Shown: positions 12,096-18,813 of the stretch, one piece after another
Position numbering within the stretch: the first letter of the stretch is position 1
How the letters are laid out: every line of letters starts with the position of its first letter
Source of the DNA: Candidatus Daviesbacteria bacterium RIFCSPHIGHO2_02_FULL_39_12
Lineage (GTDB): Bacteria; Patescibacteriota; Microgenomatia; Daviesbacterales; UBA10151
Direction: 5' to 3'
Assembly (NCBI GenBank): GCA_001777055.1
Contig: MFCX01000024.1
Location: 26,571-45,383 of the forward strand
Length of the DNA: 18,813 bases
Made by a program: the position numbers and the translations under genes
The notes under the pieces: model-generated
The model's database searches: none
Told to the model about the DNA's origin: nothing
The model's input: only the letters and a program-made list of their open reading frames with translations

Positions 12096-14651
12096 ATGTC
12101 CTCAGGTTCCTGGAAGGCCAGAAAAGAATATTCAAAACTTTGGAAATTTAAATTCCTATCACGGCTTTCCAATTACATGCTAATTACTGTGCTAAGCTTT
12201 TTACTTTTGCTTTTTGGAGCAGTGATATTTTTTGCCACCCAAATTCCCTCCCCGTCTGATTTAACCGACCGTTCAATTGCCGCTTCCACCAAAATTTATG
12301 ACAGAAATAATGAGCTTTTATATGATATTTACCAAAATCAAAACCGGACACCGATAAAATTAATTGATATTCCTCTTTATATCCGCCAGGCAACCATTGC
12401 TATAGAAGATAAGGATTTTTATTCCCACTCAGGTTTTTCTATTCCCGGCATAATCCGCGCTTTATTTGATCTGGCAGTGCACAGACGGATAGAGGGAGGC
12501 TCTACTTTGACCCAACAACTGGTTAAAAATGCCCTGTTGTCAGGAGAAAGAACAATGACCAGAAAATTAAAAGAGTTTATTCTGGCTGTGCAGGTGGAGC
12601 GGGCTTATTCAAAAGACCAGATTCTGGAAATGTATCTTAATGAAATTCCTTATGGCGGCACTTCTTACGGCATTGAAGCTGCGGCCAATTTATATTTTGG
12701 CAAATCTGCCAGGGATTTGAATTTATCCGAGGCAGCTCTCCTGGCCGGTTTACCGCAAAGGCCTTCTGTTTATTCTCCTTATGGCACCAAGCCTGAATTG
12801 GCAAAGGTGAGACAAAAAGCAGTTTTAAGGAGAATGGTTGAAGATGGTTATATTACGGATGACCAGTCTAAACAAGCCGCGGACCAGCCTTTAAGTTATA
12901 GAACTTCCCAATCAGAAATAGGTTTTAAAGCGCCCCACTTTGTTTTATATGTCAAGCAAAAATTAATTGAGCAATTTGGAGATAAATTAGTAGAACAAGG
13001 AGGATTAAGAGTGACAACCACTTTGGATTATAAACTGCAAAGATGGGCAGAAGAGATTGTTAAAAAAGAAGTGGATGGTTTATCTTCGGCCAAAGTTGGT
13101 AATGGGGCGGCGGTTGTAATGGATGCAAAAACCGGGCAAATATTAGCCTTAGTTGGAAGTAAAGATTACTTTGCAGATTCTGCACCGGAAGGCTGCATTG
13201 AAGGACAAGGTTGTACCTTCGAACCTAATGTGAATGTGGCCTTATCTTTACGCCAGCCGGGTTCCGCTACCAAACCTTTAGCTTATTCTGCTGCTTTACA
13301 AAAAGGATATACAGCGAACCAGGTTTACATGGATGTTAAAACAGAATTTCCGGGAGGAGATAAACCTGCTTATATTCCGGTCAATTATGACGGTCAATTC
13401 CGGGGTCCGGTGCAGATGCGTTATGCGTTGGGTAATTCCTATAATATTCCGGCAGTGAAGAATTTAGCCATGGTAGGAGTACAGGAGGTAATGGAGTTAG
13501 GTTATAGGATGGGGCTTGCCGAATGGGAACCCACCAATGAAAATGTTAATTCAGTAGGTTTGAGCTTAACTTTGGGAGGGCGGGAGGTAAGACTTTTGGA
13601 TTTAGCCGCCGCTTTTGCCACTTTAGCCAATAAAGGCAGCCAAAATGATACGATTTCTATCCTCAGAGTTACAGACAGCAAAGACAAGACTCTGTTTGAA
13701 TATCGTCAAACGGATGGCAGAAAAGTTTTGGATCCCGGTATCGCTTTTATTATCTCGGATATTTTGGCGGACAACGGGGCCCGAACTGCTGCTTTCGGTT
13801 CAAATTCAGTTTTAAATATCGCGGGTAAAACTGTAGCTGTGAAAACAGGCACTACCGATGAAAAAAGAGATAACTGGGCAGTAGGTTTTACCCCTTCCGT
13901 GGTAGTGGGAGTTTGGGTGGGTAATAATGATAACTCTCAGATGAGTCCGGCGGTCGCTTCGGGTATGACGGGAGCTTCCTCTATTTGGAATAAAATTATG
14001 GCCCAAGTTTTAAAAGATAAACCAAACGAGCCTTTTGAAAAACCTGCCAATATTACGCAAATGGATGTGGATGGATTGATGACCGGCAAGCCGCATAACG
14101 GTTCCCCTACCAGAAAAGAATATTTTATTGCCGGAACAGAACCTAAAGGAGAATCTTCAGCTTATCAACATCTAAAGATTTGTAAGCAAAATCCTCATAG
14201 GCTGGCAAATGATAATGAAGAAACGGAAGAAAAAGATATAATTGTTTTGAAAGAAGATGATCCGACAGGGGCTGATAAATGGCAAACAGGCATAGATCAG
14301 TGGGTTTTGACAGCAGCCAATGGTATGTTTGTGGGCACTGCCAAGGGATGCAGCGGTGTGCCCGGATTTACTTCCGGAGGGGGCGGGGTTATTGAAATAG
14401 TCAATGTGGGAAATGGGGCCAATGTGCCGAGAGTATTTGATGTGCTGGCTAAAGCTAATTCCCCTGACGGAGTAAAAAAGATTACCTGGCTAATTGACGG
14501 AGCAGTTAAATCAACTTCAACCTCAGAACCCTTTGCATTACATGTAGAGTTTCCGGTTGGAGATAAGGGTTCTCATACCATTACTGCAACACTGGAAGAT
14601 AATAACGGCGGCACATTCTCCACCTCCATTGGGGTGACTGTTGCATTATAG
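12096..14651 (+). CDS. Bifunctional class A penicillin-binding protein (PBP1A type)
   Basis: Peptidoglycan polymerase and crosslinker, 851 residues. It has a short basic cytoplasmic N-terminus and one membrane helix (about 27-47). The GT51 glycosyltransferase domain has the catalytic Glu at E104 (I-A-I-E-D-K-D-F-Y-S-H) and G-G-S-T-L-T-Q-Q-L (about 134-142). The transpeptidase domain has S390-A-T-K393 (active-site Ser and Lys), S448-Y-N450 and K583-T-G-T586. After residue about 650 comes a linker and a C-terminal immunoglobulin-like region (about 760-851: I-T-W-L-I-D-G, then H-T-I-T-A-T-L-E-D-N-N-G-G), as in PBPs with Big/PKD-type tails. ATG 12096 is preferred over TTG 12090 because of the TATAAT spacing. 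The gene is single, next to divergent tRNA-Tyr; its end lies 4 nt from a convergent gene. All catalytic residues are intact. Confidence 0.95.
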   Translation: MSSGSWKARKEYSKLWKFKFLSRLSNYMLITVLSFLLLLFGAVIFFATQIPSPSDLTDRSIAASTKIYDRNNELLYDIYQNQNRTPIKLIDIPLYIRQATIAIEDKDFYSHSGFSIPGIIRALFDLAVHRRIEGGSTLTQQLVKNALLSGERTMTRKLKEFILAVQVERAYSKDQILEMYLNEIPYGGTSYGIEAAANLYFGKSARDLNLSEAALLAGLPQRPSVYSPYGTKPELAKVRQKAVLRRMVEDGYITDDQSKQAADQPLSYRTSQSEIGFKAPHFVLYVKQKLIEQFGDKLVEQGGLRVTTTLDYKLQRWAEEIVKKEVDGLSSAKVGNGAAVVMDAKTGQILALVGSKDYFADSAPEGCIEGQGCTFEPNVNVALSLRQPGSATKPLAYSAALQKGYTANQVYMDVKTEFPGGDKPAYIPVNYDGQFRGPVQMRYALGNSYNIPAVKNLAMVGVQEVMELGYRMGLAEWEPTNENVNSVGLSLTLGGREVRLLDLAAAFATLANKGSQNDTISILRVTDSKDKTLFEYRQTDGRKVLDPGIAFIISDILADNGARTAAFGSNSVLNIAGKTVAVKTGTTDEKRDNWAVGFTPSVVVGVWVGNNDNSQMSPAVASGMTGASSIWNKIMAQVLKDKPNEPFEKPANITQMDVDGLMTGKPHNGSPTRKEYFIAGTEPKGESSAYQHLKICKQNPHRLANDNEETEEKDIIVLKEDDPTGADKWQTGIDQWVLTAANGMFVGTAKGCSGVPGFTSGGGGVIEIVNVGNGANVPRVFDVLAKANSPDGVKKITWLIDGAVKSTSTSEPFALHVEFPVGDKGSHTITATLEDNNGGTFSTSIGVTVAL

Positions 14652-14655
14652 CAAG

Positions 14656-15168
14656 TTATATCTTATCCAATGCTCTCAAGTTGTTTATGAAGTCTCTGAT
14701 AGAAGATGGAGAGGTAGGATTAGATAATATACTGGCTAGCTTCGGAATTTCAGGTTCATTAATGCCGCGTAAGCCTAAATTTGTTACATGGATTAATTGA
14801 TTTCTTGCTTGGTAATACAATTCAGGTGGCAGTTTACGCATTCTCCAGAAGGTGATATTTCTGCTGGATTCTTCCTGTCCGAATGTTAATGGATCGGTTG
14901 GTACGGATACTGTCATAATAACTGGAAAGATAGCTGCTTTTGGGTAGATTTGTAATGGAATAGGTGTAGAAAAAATACCTCTTTTAAAAAGAGATTCAGC
15001 TGTGCAAAGCAACACATTACATATAAAATTTAAATCTCTTGCTGTACCCCTTACCTCCAAGAGATCCATGATTTCTAATATGGAGGATTGATTATCAGTG
15101 CCAAAGAGTCTTTTTGCTTTTTTATTTAGAGCTCTCCAAACATATTTTTCAGGATTAGATTCCGGCAT
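14656..15168 (-). CDS. Hypothetical protein, unknown family
   Basis: An intact 170-residue frame with no signal peptide or membrane helix that I can see and no motif I recognise. The N-terminal part is charged and helical in character (Y-V-W-R-A-L-N-K-K-A-K-R-L-F-G); the middle has a hydrophobic stretch (A-A-I-F-P-V-I-M-T-V-S-V-P); the C-terminus is helix-like (R-D-F-I-N-N-L-R-A-L). I chose ATG 15168 because it follows a -10 box by 8 nt. An in-frame GTG at 15186 would add six residues but lies inside the promoter spacer. It is convergent with the PBP gene (4 nt between stops) and lies downstream of pheT on the same strand with its own promoter. Probably a lineage-specific cytoplasmic protein. 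Confidence 0.65.
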   Translation of the reverse strand: MPESNPEKYVWRALNKKAKRLFGTDNQSSILEIMDLLEVRGTARDLNFICNVLLCTAESLFKRGIFSTPIPLQIYPKAAIFPVIMTVSVPTDPLTFGQEESSRNITFWRMRKLPPELYYQARNQLIHVTNLGLRGINEPEIPKLASILSNPTSPSSIRDFINNLRALDKI

Positions 15169-15176
15169 AAAAAGTA

Positions 15177-15205
15177 ATCTTATCACGTAAGAATGTTAAT
15201 TGCAA
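15177..15205 (-). promoter_or_regulatory. Promoter of the 14656-15168 gene
   Basis: On the minus strand: TTGCAA (15205-15200), a 17-bp spacer, TAAGAT (15182-15177), then 8 nt to the ATG at 15168. No Shine-Dalgarno is present, so a leaderless start is inferred. Confidence 0.5.
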
Positions 15206-15335
15206 ATCTATAGGCCAGGCGGCAGGATTAGGAATGGCTGTTTTTTTGACAGCAAAACTTATACATTACCAATAACAAAGGAAAACCAGTTAATTTTATC
15301 TTTGATTATTCTGACAACAAAGCTAAGATTTTCTA

Positions 15336-17087
15336 TTATAGAAAGCAACTAAAATTTCTAAAATCGCTTGCGATGACGATACTGACTTCCAATACGGCTA
15401 CCCTTTTGTCCAAGCTAAATTTGTCCGTCACTCTTTTGTGAATTTCTGCAAGTCTTCCTAAAGTCTTCCCTCGACCAGTTTTTAATTGTATTAGCCTTGT
15501 GGGATGGAATAGTTCTAAGTTTGCTCCTTTTTCTTTCTCCAAATCCTCGCTAATTTTCAAATCTAATTTTTGATTTGCTGTTTTGAAAATTTGCTCTAAT
15601 TCAACAAGAGGATTGTCTGTGTTATTAGTCAGCGCTACGGTTAAAACATATTTTTCACTCGTCTCATCCTTTTCATTTAAGTAGTAAATCTTACCAATTT
15701 CAAAAATTGCTATATCTTTGAAGTCAAGTCTAACATTTCGATCGATTACTTCTAATAGATTAGGCCAAAGACTTTCTCTTAAGTATTCGGTTTCCGAAGA
15801 CATTGGATTTGCCAGTTTGACCAGTCTTTTATCAGCTTTTTCCTTAGTCAAACCTAAAGCATTTAAAACCCTGGTGGAATAAAAAGAATAAGTTTGAACT
15901 TCGGTTAAGCCTAAACTTACAAGAGCATCTTTCAGCTTTCGGATTAGTACGAATTGTTTTTGGTCTCCTTTTGGTTTGTATTCACCTGCTAAACTTTTAG
16001 CAGGAATTTTTTCATAGCCATATAATCTGGCTACTTCTTCAATTAAATCTTCCTCTATATTTATATCCAGCCTCCAATATGGTATTGTCACTTCCCAAAC
16101 TACATTCCCATTTGATGAGTAAGAAGCTGGTTTACAGTATAGTCTTGAGAGGTATTCTTCTACTTGTTTATCTGTAAAGTCTATTCCAACTAAGGCATTT
16201 AAGTTGCTTAAAGAAAGATTAACTACTTTTTGTTGGTCTTGAGAATTGCCAACTATTGATATGGCAGTTAATTTTCCGCCTGGCTCCTGATACATCTTTA
16301 TGGCTGCATTTAAAGCCTGAAGCAGTCTGGTTTTGGTTAAACCATGCTGAAATCTTTTGCCGGCTTCGGATTGCAGATTTAATTTAGTGGCAGTTTGTCT
16401 TAAATTGACAGGGTCGAAGATTGCTGCCTCAAGTAATATAGATGAGGTATAGTTAGAGACTTCAGTTTCTTTCCCTCCCATGATGCCGGCAATGGCGATT
16501 GGGCCACTTTTGTCTGTGATAACCATATCCGATGTGTCGGGTTGTCTTACTTTTCCGTCCAAAGTTTGCAAGGTCTCTCCTTGCGAGGCTAATCTGACAC
16601 TAACTCTCCCGCTTACTTTGCCGGCATCAAAAGCATGCAAAGGCTGGCCATATTCCAGCATTACTAAATTAGTAACATCAGCAATATTATTAACCGATCT
16701 CATACCGGAAGCTTCTATTTTTTTTACCCAATCTTCCGAGGATTTATCCACCTTAATTCCTTCTATTTTGGCAATACAGTAAAACGGACAAAGCTTTAAG
16801 TTTAAAACGTCAACCTTTACTTCGGGTAAGCTTTCCTGATTCCAGACGAATTCAGCCTCTTGTGGCTCGTTAAACAGGATATTTGAGCCTGTAATAGTAG
16901 CTGCTTCATAAGCTACACCTCTAATGGATAAAAGGTCCGCACGGTTATAACCTTTCATATCCAGTTCAATATAGTTTTTAGTTACTTCTTTCAAGCCAAT
17001 AGTTCTTAAGGGTAATAATCTAACAAGTTCCTCTATGGAAACATTCAGATTAACCAGTTTATTAAGCCAATTAATAGATACTTTCAT
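15336..17087 (-). CDS. pheT: Phenylalanyl-tRNA synthetase beta subunit, minimal form
   Basis: Non-catalytic beta subunit of PheRS, carrying the editing site. It has 583 residues against about 790-800. M-K-V-S-I-N-W-L-N-K-L-V starts normally, but by about residue 35 the sequence passes directly to Y-I-E-L-D-M-K-G-Y-N-R-A-D-L-L-S, so the roughly 110-residue OB-fold tRNA-binding domain is missing. The B3/B4 editing core is present (N-I-A-D-V-T-N-L-V-M-L-E-Y-G-Q-P-L-H-A-F-D; I-A-I-A-G-I-M-G-G), then B5 (I-E-E-D-L-I-E-E-V-A-R-L-Y-G-Y-E-K-I-P) and the catalytic-like domain to G-R-L-A-E-I-H-K-R-V. The FDX-ACB anticodon-binding domain (about 95 residues) is absent; the frame ends in V-I-A-S-D-F-R-N-F-S-C-F-L from repeat-like DNA. 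ATG 17087 with GAGGAA upstream is the start; an ATG at 17126 would add 13 repeat-encoded residues. Confidence 0.92.
   Translation of the reverse strand: MKVSINWLNKLVNLNVSIEELVRLLPLRTIGLKEVTKNYIELDMKGYNRADLLSIRGVAYEAATITGSNILFNEPQEAEFVWNQESLPEVKVDVLNLKLCPFYCIAKIEGIKVDKSSEDWVKKIEASGMRSVNNIADVTNLVMLEYGQPLHAFDAGKVSGRVSVRLASQGETLQTLDGKVRQPDTSDMVITDKSGPIAIAGIMGGKETEVSNYTSSILLEAAIFDPVNLRQTATKLNLQSEAGKRFQHGLTKTRLLQALNAAIKMYQEPGGKLTAISIVGNSQDQQKVVNLSLSNLNALVGIDFTDKQVEEYLSRLYCKPASYSSNGNVVWEVTIPYWRLDINIEEDLIEEVARLYGYEKIPAKSLAGEYKPKGDQKQFVLIRKLKDALVSLGLTEVQTYSFYSTRVLNALGLTKEKADKRLVKLANPMSSETEYLRESLWPNLLEVIDRNVRLDFKDIAIFEIGKIYYLNEKDETSEKYVLTVALTNNTDNPLVELEQIFKTANQKLDLKISEDLEKEKGANLELFHPTRLIQLKTGRGKTLGRLAEIHKRVTDKFSLDKRVAVLEVSIVIASDFRNFSCFL
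15361..15377 (-). repeat. GTCATCG half-element at the 3' end of pheT
   Basis: On the minus strand GTCATCGCAAGCGATTT gives V-I-A-S-D in the same reading phase as V-I-A-S-E of the atpG element. It contains the palindrome ATCGC-TT-GCGAT. The pheT frame stops 11 codons after the element begins to diverge, where the anticodon-binding domain would be expected. Confidence 0.5.
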
Positions 17088-17099
17088 GTTTTCTTCCTC

Positions 17100-17174
17100 G
17101 TCATTCCTGCGAATGCAGGAATCCAATTAAAAAAGTCACGGTCCAAATTGGATCCCCACCTACGTGGGGATGAC
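17100..17174. repeat. 75-bp GTCAT/ATGAC composite palindrome between pheS and pheT
   Basis: The ends are GTCAT (17100-17104) and ATGAC (17170-17174). Inside are two perfect 8-bp hairpins with 4-nt loops, ATTCCTGC-GAAT-GCAGGAAT (17103-17122) and ATCCCCAC-CTAC-GTGGGGAT (17152-17171), and an inner inverted pair, ATCCAATT (17121-17128) with AATTGGAT (17146-17153). It has the same length and end sequence as the element in atpG but a different core. It occupies almost the whole pheS-pheT gap and would fold strongly in the mRNA. Confidence 0.85.
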
Positions 17175-17175
17175 A

Positions 17176-18219
17176 CTAATATTTTTCTAAAAACTTCAAA
17201 TCCCCACTTTTGAAAAGCCTAATATCTTCAACACCGTACTTTAGCATGGCCATTCTTTCTGGTCCTACTCCCCAGGCAATGCCTGAATATTCCTTAGGGT
17301 CGATGCCTCCGTTTTTTAAAACTTGGGGATGGATCATACCTGCTCCTGCCAGTTCCAACCAGCCTGTGCCCCCGCAAACATTGCAGCCTTTCCCTTTACA
17401 AAAGATACATAGTCCATCCACTCCTGCACCAGGTTCCACAAAAGGATAATATTTTGGTCTAAGCCTTGCTTTAATATCTTTGCCTAAAATACCCTGGAAA
17501 AAATATTCAGAAAGGTATTGCAAATTGGCCATACTGACACCTTTATCTATATAAACAATCTCAAATTGTTCCAGAGTATGTTCGTGCCTGGCATCTAAAT
17601 TTTCATACCTAAAGCACCTATCAATAATCATTACTCTCATCGGAGGTTTTAGCTGCCTCATTGCTCTGACTTGGCCATTGGAAGTATGTGTTCTTAATAA
17701 TAATTTTGATTTTTGATTTTTGATTTTTGAATTTATATATAGGGTGTCCCAAAGATCTCTGGCCGGGTGGCCTTCAGGAATATTTAGCAGTTCAAAATTA
17801 TATTCATCCGTATCAATATGAGGAGCATCAAATCTTTCAAAGCCTAATTTGGAAAAAAGATCAAGAGTCTCATTTAAAAGCTGAGTAACAGGATGTAAAT
17901 GGCCTGTTCTCTTTCTAGCTTCCAACCCCAGGGGTTGGAACGTAAGTTTTTCATCTGCAAGTTTTTGGTAGGTTTCTTCACGTATGACTCCCCTTTTATC
18001 GTTTATAGCTTTTTCCAAATCCTGTTTGACTTGATTAAATAAAGGCCCAACTTTTCTTCGTTCTTCAGAGGATAATTTAGAAAATTCTTTAGGTAATAAA
18101 TCCAAAGCCCCATTTTTGCCAAAAAGCTGTAAAAAAATCCCATCAAGTTCTTTCAAACTTTTAGCCTGATTTATTTTATTTAAATATTGGGTTTGTATAT
18201 TTCTAATTTTATCTTCCAT
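17176..18219 (-). CDS. pheS: Phenylalanyl-tRNA synthetase alpha subunit (catalytic)
   Basis: Class II synthetase subunit that activates Phe and charges tRNA-Phe, 347 residues (normal). It has an N-terminal coiled-coil (about 1-85), then the catalytic core: G-H-L-H-P-V-T-Q, H-P-A-R-D-L-W-D-T, motif 2 (F-R-Y-E-N-L-D-A-R-H-E-H) and motif 3 (G-V-G-P-E-R-M-A-M-L-K-Y-G). A knuckle C271-x2-C274-x4-C279-x2-C282 precedes T-G-W-L-E-L-A-G-A-G-M-I-H-P and could bind zinc; I recall this variant from many bacteria though not E. coli. Two repeats are read in frame: a heptamer array giving N-S-K-I-K-N-Q-K-S-K before L-L-L-R-T-H-T-S, and a palindrome giving F-Q-P-L-G-L-E. A strong Shine-Dalgarno (AGGAGG) lies upstream. 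It is first gene of the pheST pair. Confidence 0.96.
   Translation of the reverse strand: MEDKIRNIQTQYLNKINQAKSLKELDGIFLQLFGKNGALDLLPKEFSKLSSEERRKVGPLFNQVKQDLEKAINDKRGVIREETYQKLADEKLTFQPLGLEARKRTGHLHPVTQLLNETLDLFSKLGFERFDAPHIDTDEYNFELLNIPEGHPARDLWDTLYINSKIKNQKSKLLLRTHTSNGQVRAMRQLKPPMRVMIIDRCFRYENLDARHEHTLEQFEIVYIDKGVSMANLQYLSEYFFQGILGKDIKARLRPKYYPFVEPGAGVDGLCIFCKGKGCNVCGGTGWLELAGAGMIHPQVLKNGGIDPKEYSGIAWGVGPERMAMLKYGVEDIRLFKSGDLKFLEKY
17704..17731. repeat. Heptamer array (TTTTGAT-type, four units) inside pheS
   Basis: Four consecutive 7-bp units on the plus strand: TTTTGAT, TTTTGAT, TTTTGAT, TTTTGAA. In pheS they encode the Lys/Ser/Asn-rich loop S-K-I-K-N-Q-K-S-K just before the motif L-L-L-R-T-H-T-S. 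The period matches the arrays at 595-622, 636-670 and 8077-8104. Confidence 0.8.
17920..17940. repeat. Perfect 21-bp palindrome inside pheS
   Basis: TTCCAACCCC-A-GGGGTTGGAA is a 10-bp perfect inverted repeat around one base. It encodes F-Q-P-L-G-L-E at the position where most PheS have a short L-P-G loop before G-x-x-H-P. Confidence 0.7.
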
Positions 18220-18402
18220 TTATCCTCCTAAATATAACAGATTTGCCTGCATTCCCCAACAGGAAATTTATATGATCATTTTCTTAAACGATCGTTAGAT
18301 ATTTTGATAACATTTAGCAAATAACTTGCAAAATTAGGCGTAAAATAGTTTAAAAAAACCTATAATTGTAATGAGGTCTTTGGAAGGGTAAAATTAATTG
18401 CT
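18220..18402. promoter_or_regulatory. Divergent intergenic region between pheS and the 18403 gene
   Basis: This 183-nt AT-rich region holds the pheS Shine-Dalgarno (AGGAGG on the minus strand, next to 18219), a perfect 10-bp palindrome AACGATCGTT (18287-18296) that could be an operator, a possible minus-strand TATAAA without a good -35 box, and the plus-strand promoter listed separately. I see no riboswitch or leader peptide that I can support. Confidence 0.3.
18366..18394 (+). promoter_or_regulatory. Promoter of the 18403 gene
   Basis: TTGTAA (18366-18371), a 17-bp spacer, TAAAAT (18389-18394), then 8 nt to the ATG at 18403. No Shine-Dalgarno is present. It has the same geometry as the minus-strand promoter at 15177-15205. 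Confidence 0.55.
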
Positions 18403-18808
18403 ATGATGCGCCCTGATATAGAACCTGCAATAGAACATTGGGAAAAGATTGGATGGGAGTATTATGCAAGATGGCAACAAGCTGCCTTCCTACTTAATCC
18501 TTTTTTAGGACCAACAGTTGCTCCAGTTGATGGAGATTTGGCTGTTTTTATTGGTTGTGCTCCTGTACAGATAGATGCTTGGTTTAGTGTTCATCCCAAT
18601 CAAAGCAAAGAGGAGCAATGTAAACACAGCTATTGCACAAGTTCAAGCAGAAGTATCAAAAAGGCATTCATTTTCTGTAGCTTCACACCTCTTACGCATC
18701 TTAACTGAAGAGCCTACATATAAGGAGGTTTGTCAAGTACCCTTTTCTTTAGACAGTTTGTCTCTACTCTCCCTAAACGCTGCTGGGCTCATCTTTAAAC
18801 TGCTGTGA
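18403..18808 (+). pseudogene. Orphan hypothetical gene with a frameshift
   Basis: The first frame (M-M-R-P-D-I-E-P-A-I-E-H-W ... D-A-W-F-S-V-H-P-N-Q-S-K-E) reads like a real protein to about residue 70 and then becomes Cys/Ser-rich. The +1 frame takes over at about 18597-18625 as S-N-V-N-T-A-I-A-Q-V-Q-A-E-V-S-K-R-H and is protein-like to the TGA at 18806-18808. Joined, they give about 134 residues. One extra base (or two missing) explains the break, so either a decayed gene or an assembly error. I recognise no family, signal or membrane segment. It has a good promoter of the leaderless type, divergent from pheS. Confidence 0.5.
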
Positions 18809-18813
18809 ATCCT

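Noticed and set aside
13502..14006. Antisense frames inside the PBP gene
   Set aside because: They are shadows of the transpeptidase coding sequence with no start signals of their own.
15237..15253. Hairpin GCTGT...ACAGC as a rho-independent terminator after pheT
   Set aside because: The stem is only 5 bp, and on the minus strand no T-run follows it.
15255..15330. Remnant of an FDX-ACB domain in another frame downstream of pheT
   Set aside because: A minus-strand frame reads E-N-L-S-F-V-V-R-I-I-K-D-K, faintly like the start of that domain, but it is too short and lacks the later conserved residues.
17088..17126. N-terminal extension of pheT from the ATG at 17126
   Set aside because: The 13 residues are encoded by the palindromic element. 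The ATG at 17087 has a Shine-Dalgarno and matches the family N-terminus.
18220..18300. Phe leader peptide or T-box upstream of pheS
   Set aside because: I found no short frame rich in Phe codons and no T-box or terminator/antiterminator pair.

Overview
The window looks like chromosomal DNA of a small-genome, AT-rich bacterium of the candidate phyla radiation (Patescibacteria), most like Microgenomates. This is inference from gene style: a compact F-type ATPase, a beta subunit of phenylalanyl-tRNA synthetase lacking two standard domains, runs of WbbL-like glycosyltransferases, and many short palindromic repeats of the kinds I associate with that group. No rRNA or species marker is present.

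Layout. 1-6226: F1Fo ATP synthase operon in the order a(partial)-c-b-delta-alpha-gamma-beta, then a small beta-carbonic-anhydrase-like gene on the opposite strand, then epsilon. 6230-9992: three family-2 glycosyltransferase genes packed behind epsilon; the third is a fusion of two GT2 domains, so four catalytic domains in all. 10007-11182: a membrane-anchored protein with TolB/PD40-like beta-propeller motifs. 11099-11877 (minus): an orphan gene broken by a one-base frameshift. 11929-12011 (minus): tRNA-Tyr(GUA). 12096-14651: a bifunctional class A penicillin-binding protein. 14656-15168 (minus): an orphan hypothetical gene. 15336-18219 (minus): pheS-pheT. 18403-18808: a second frameshifted orphan gene.

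Functionally the window combines energy conversion (rotary ATPase, apparently proton type), cell-surface polysaccharide and peptidoglycan synthesis (GT2 cluster, PBP1A), and translation (PheRS, tRNA-Tyr).

The most unusual signal is a layer of small repeats not explained by the genes. (i) Two 75-bp palindromic elements bounded by GTCAT...ATGAC lie at 3703-3777, exactly in frame inside the ATP synthase gamma gene, and at 17100-17174, between pheS and pheT. Partial relatives or other palindromes are embedded in coding sequence in atpG, two GT genes, pheS and the 3' end of pheT. (ii) Heptanucleotide tandem arrays of different sequence but identical 7-bp period occur at four places. (iii) Several singly transcribed genes start 6-9 nt after a TATAAT-like box with no Shine-Dalgarno, suggesting leaderless mRNAs, whereas several operon genes (for example atpE, atpH, pheS, pheT) have Shine-Dalgarno sites.
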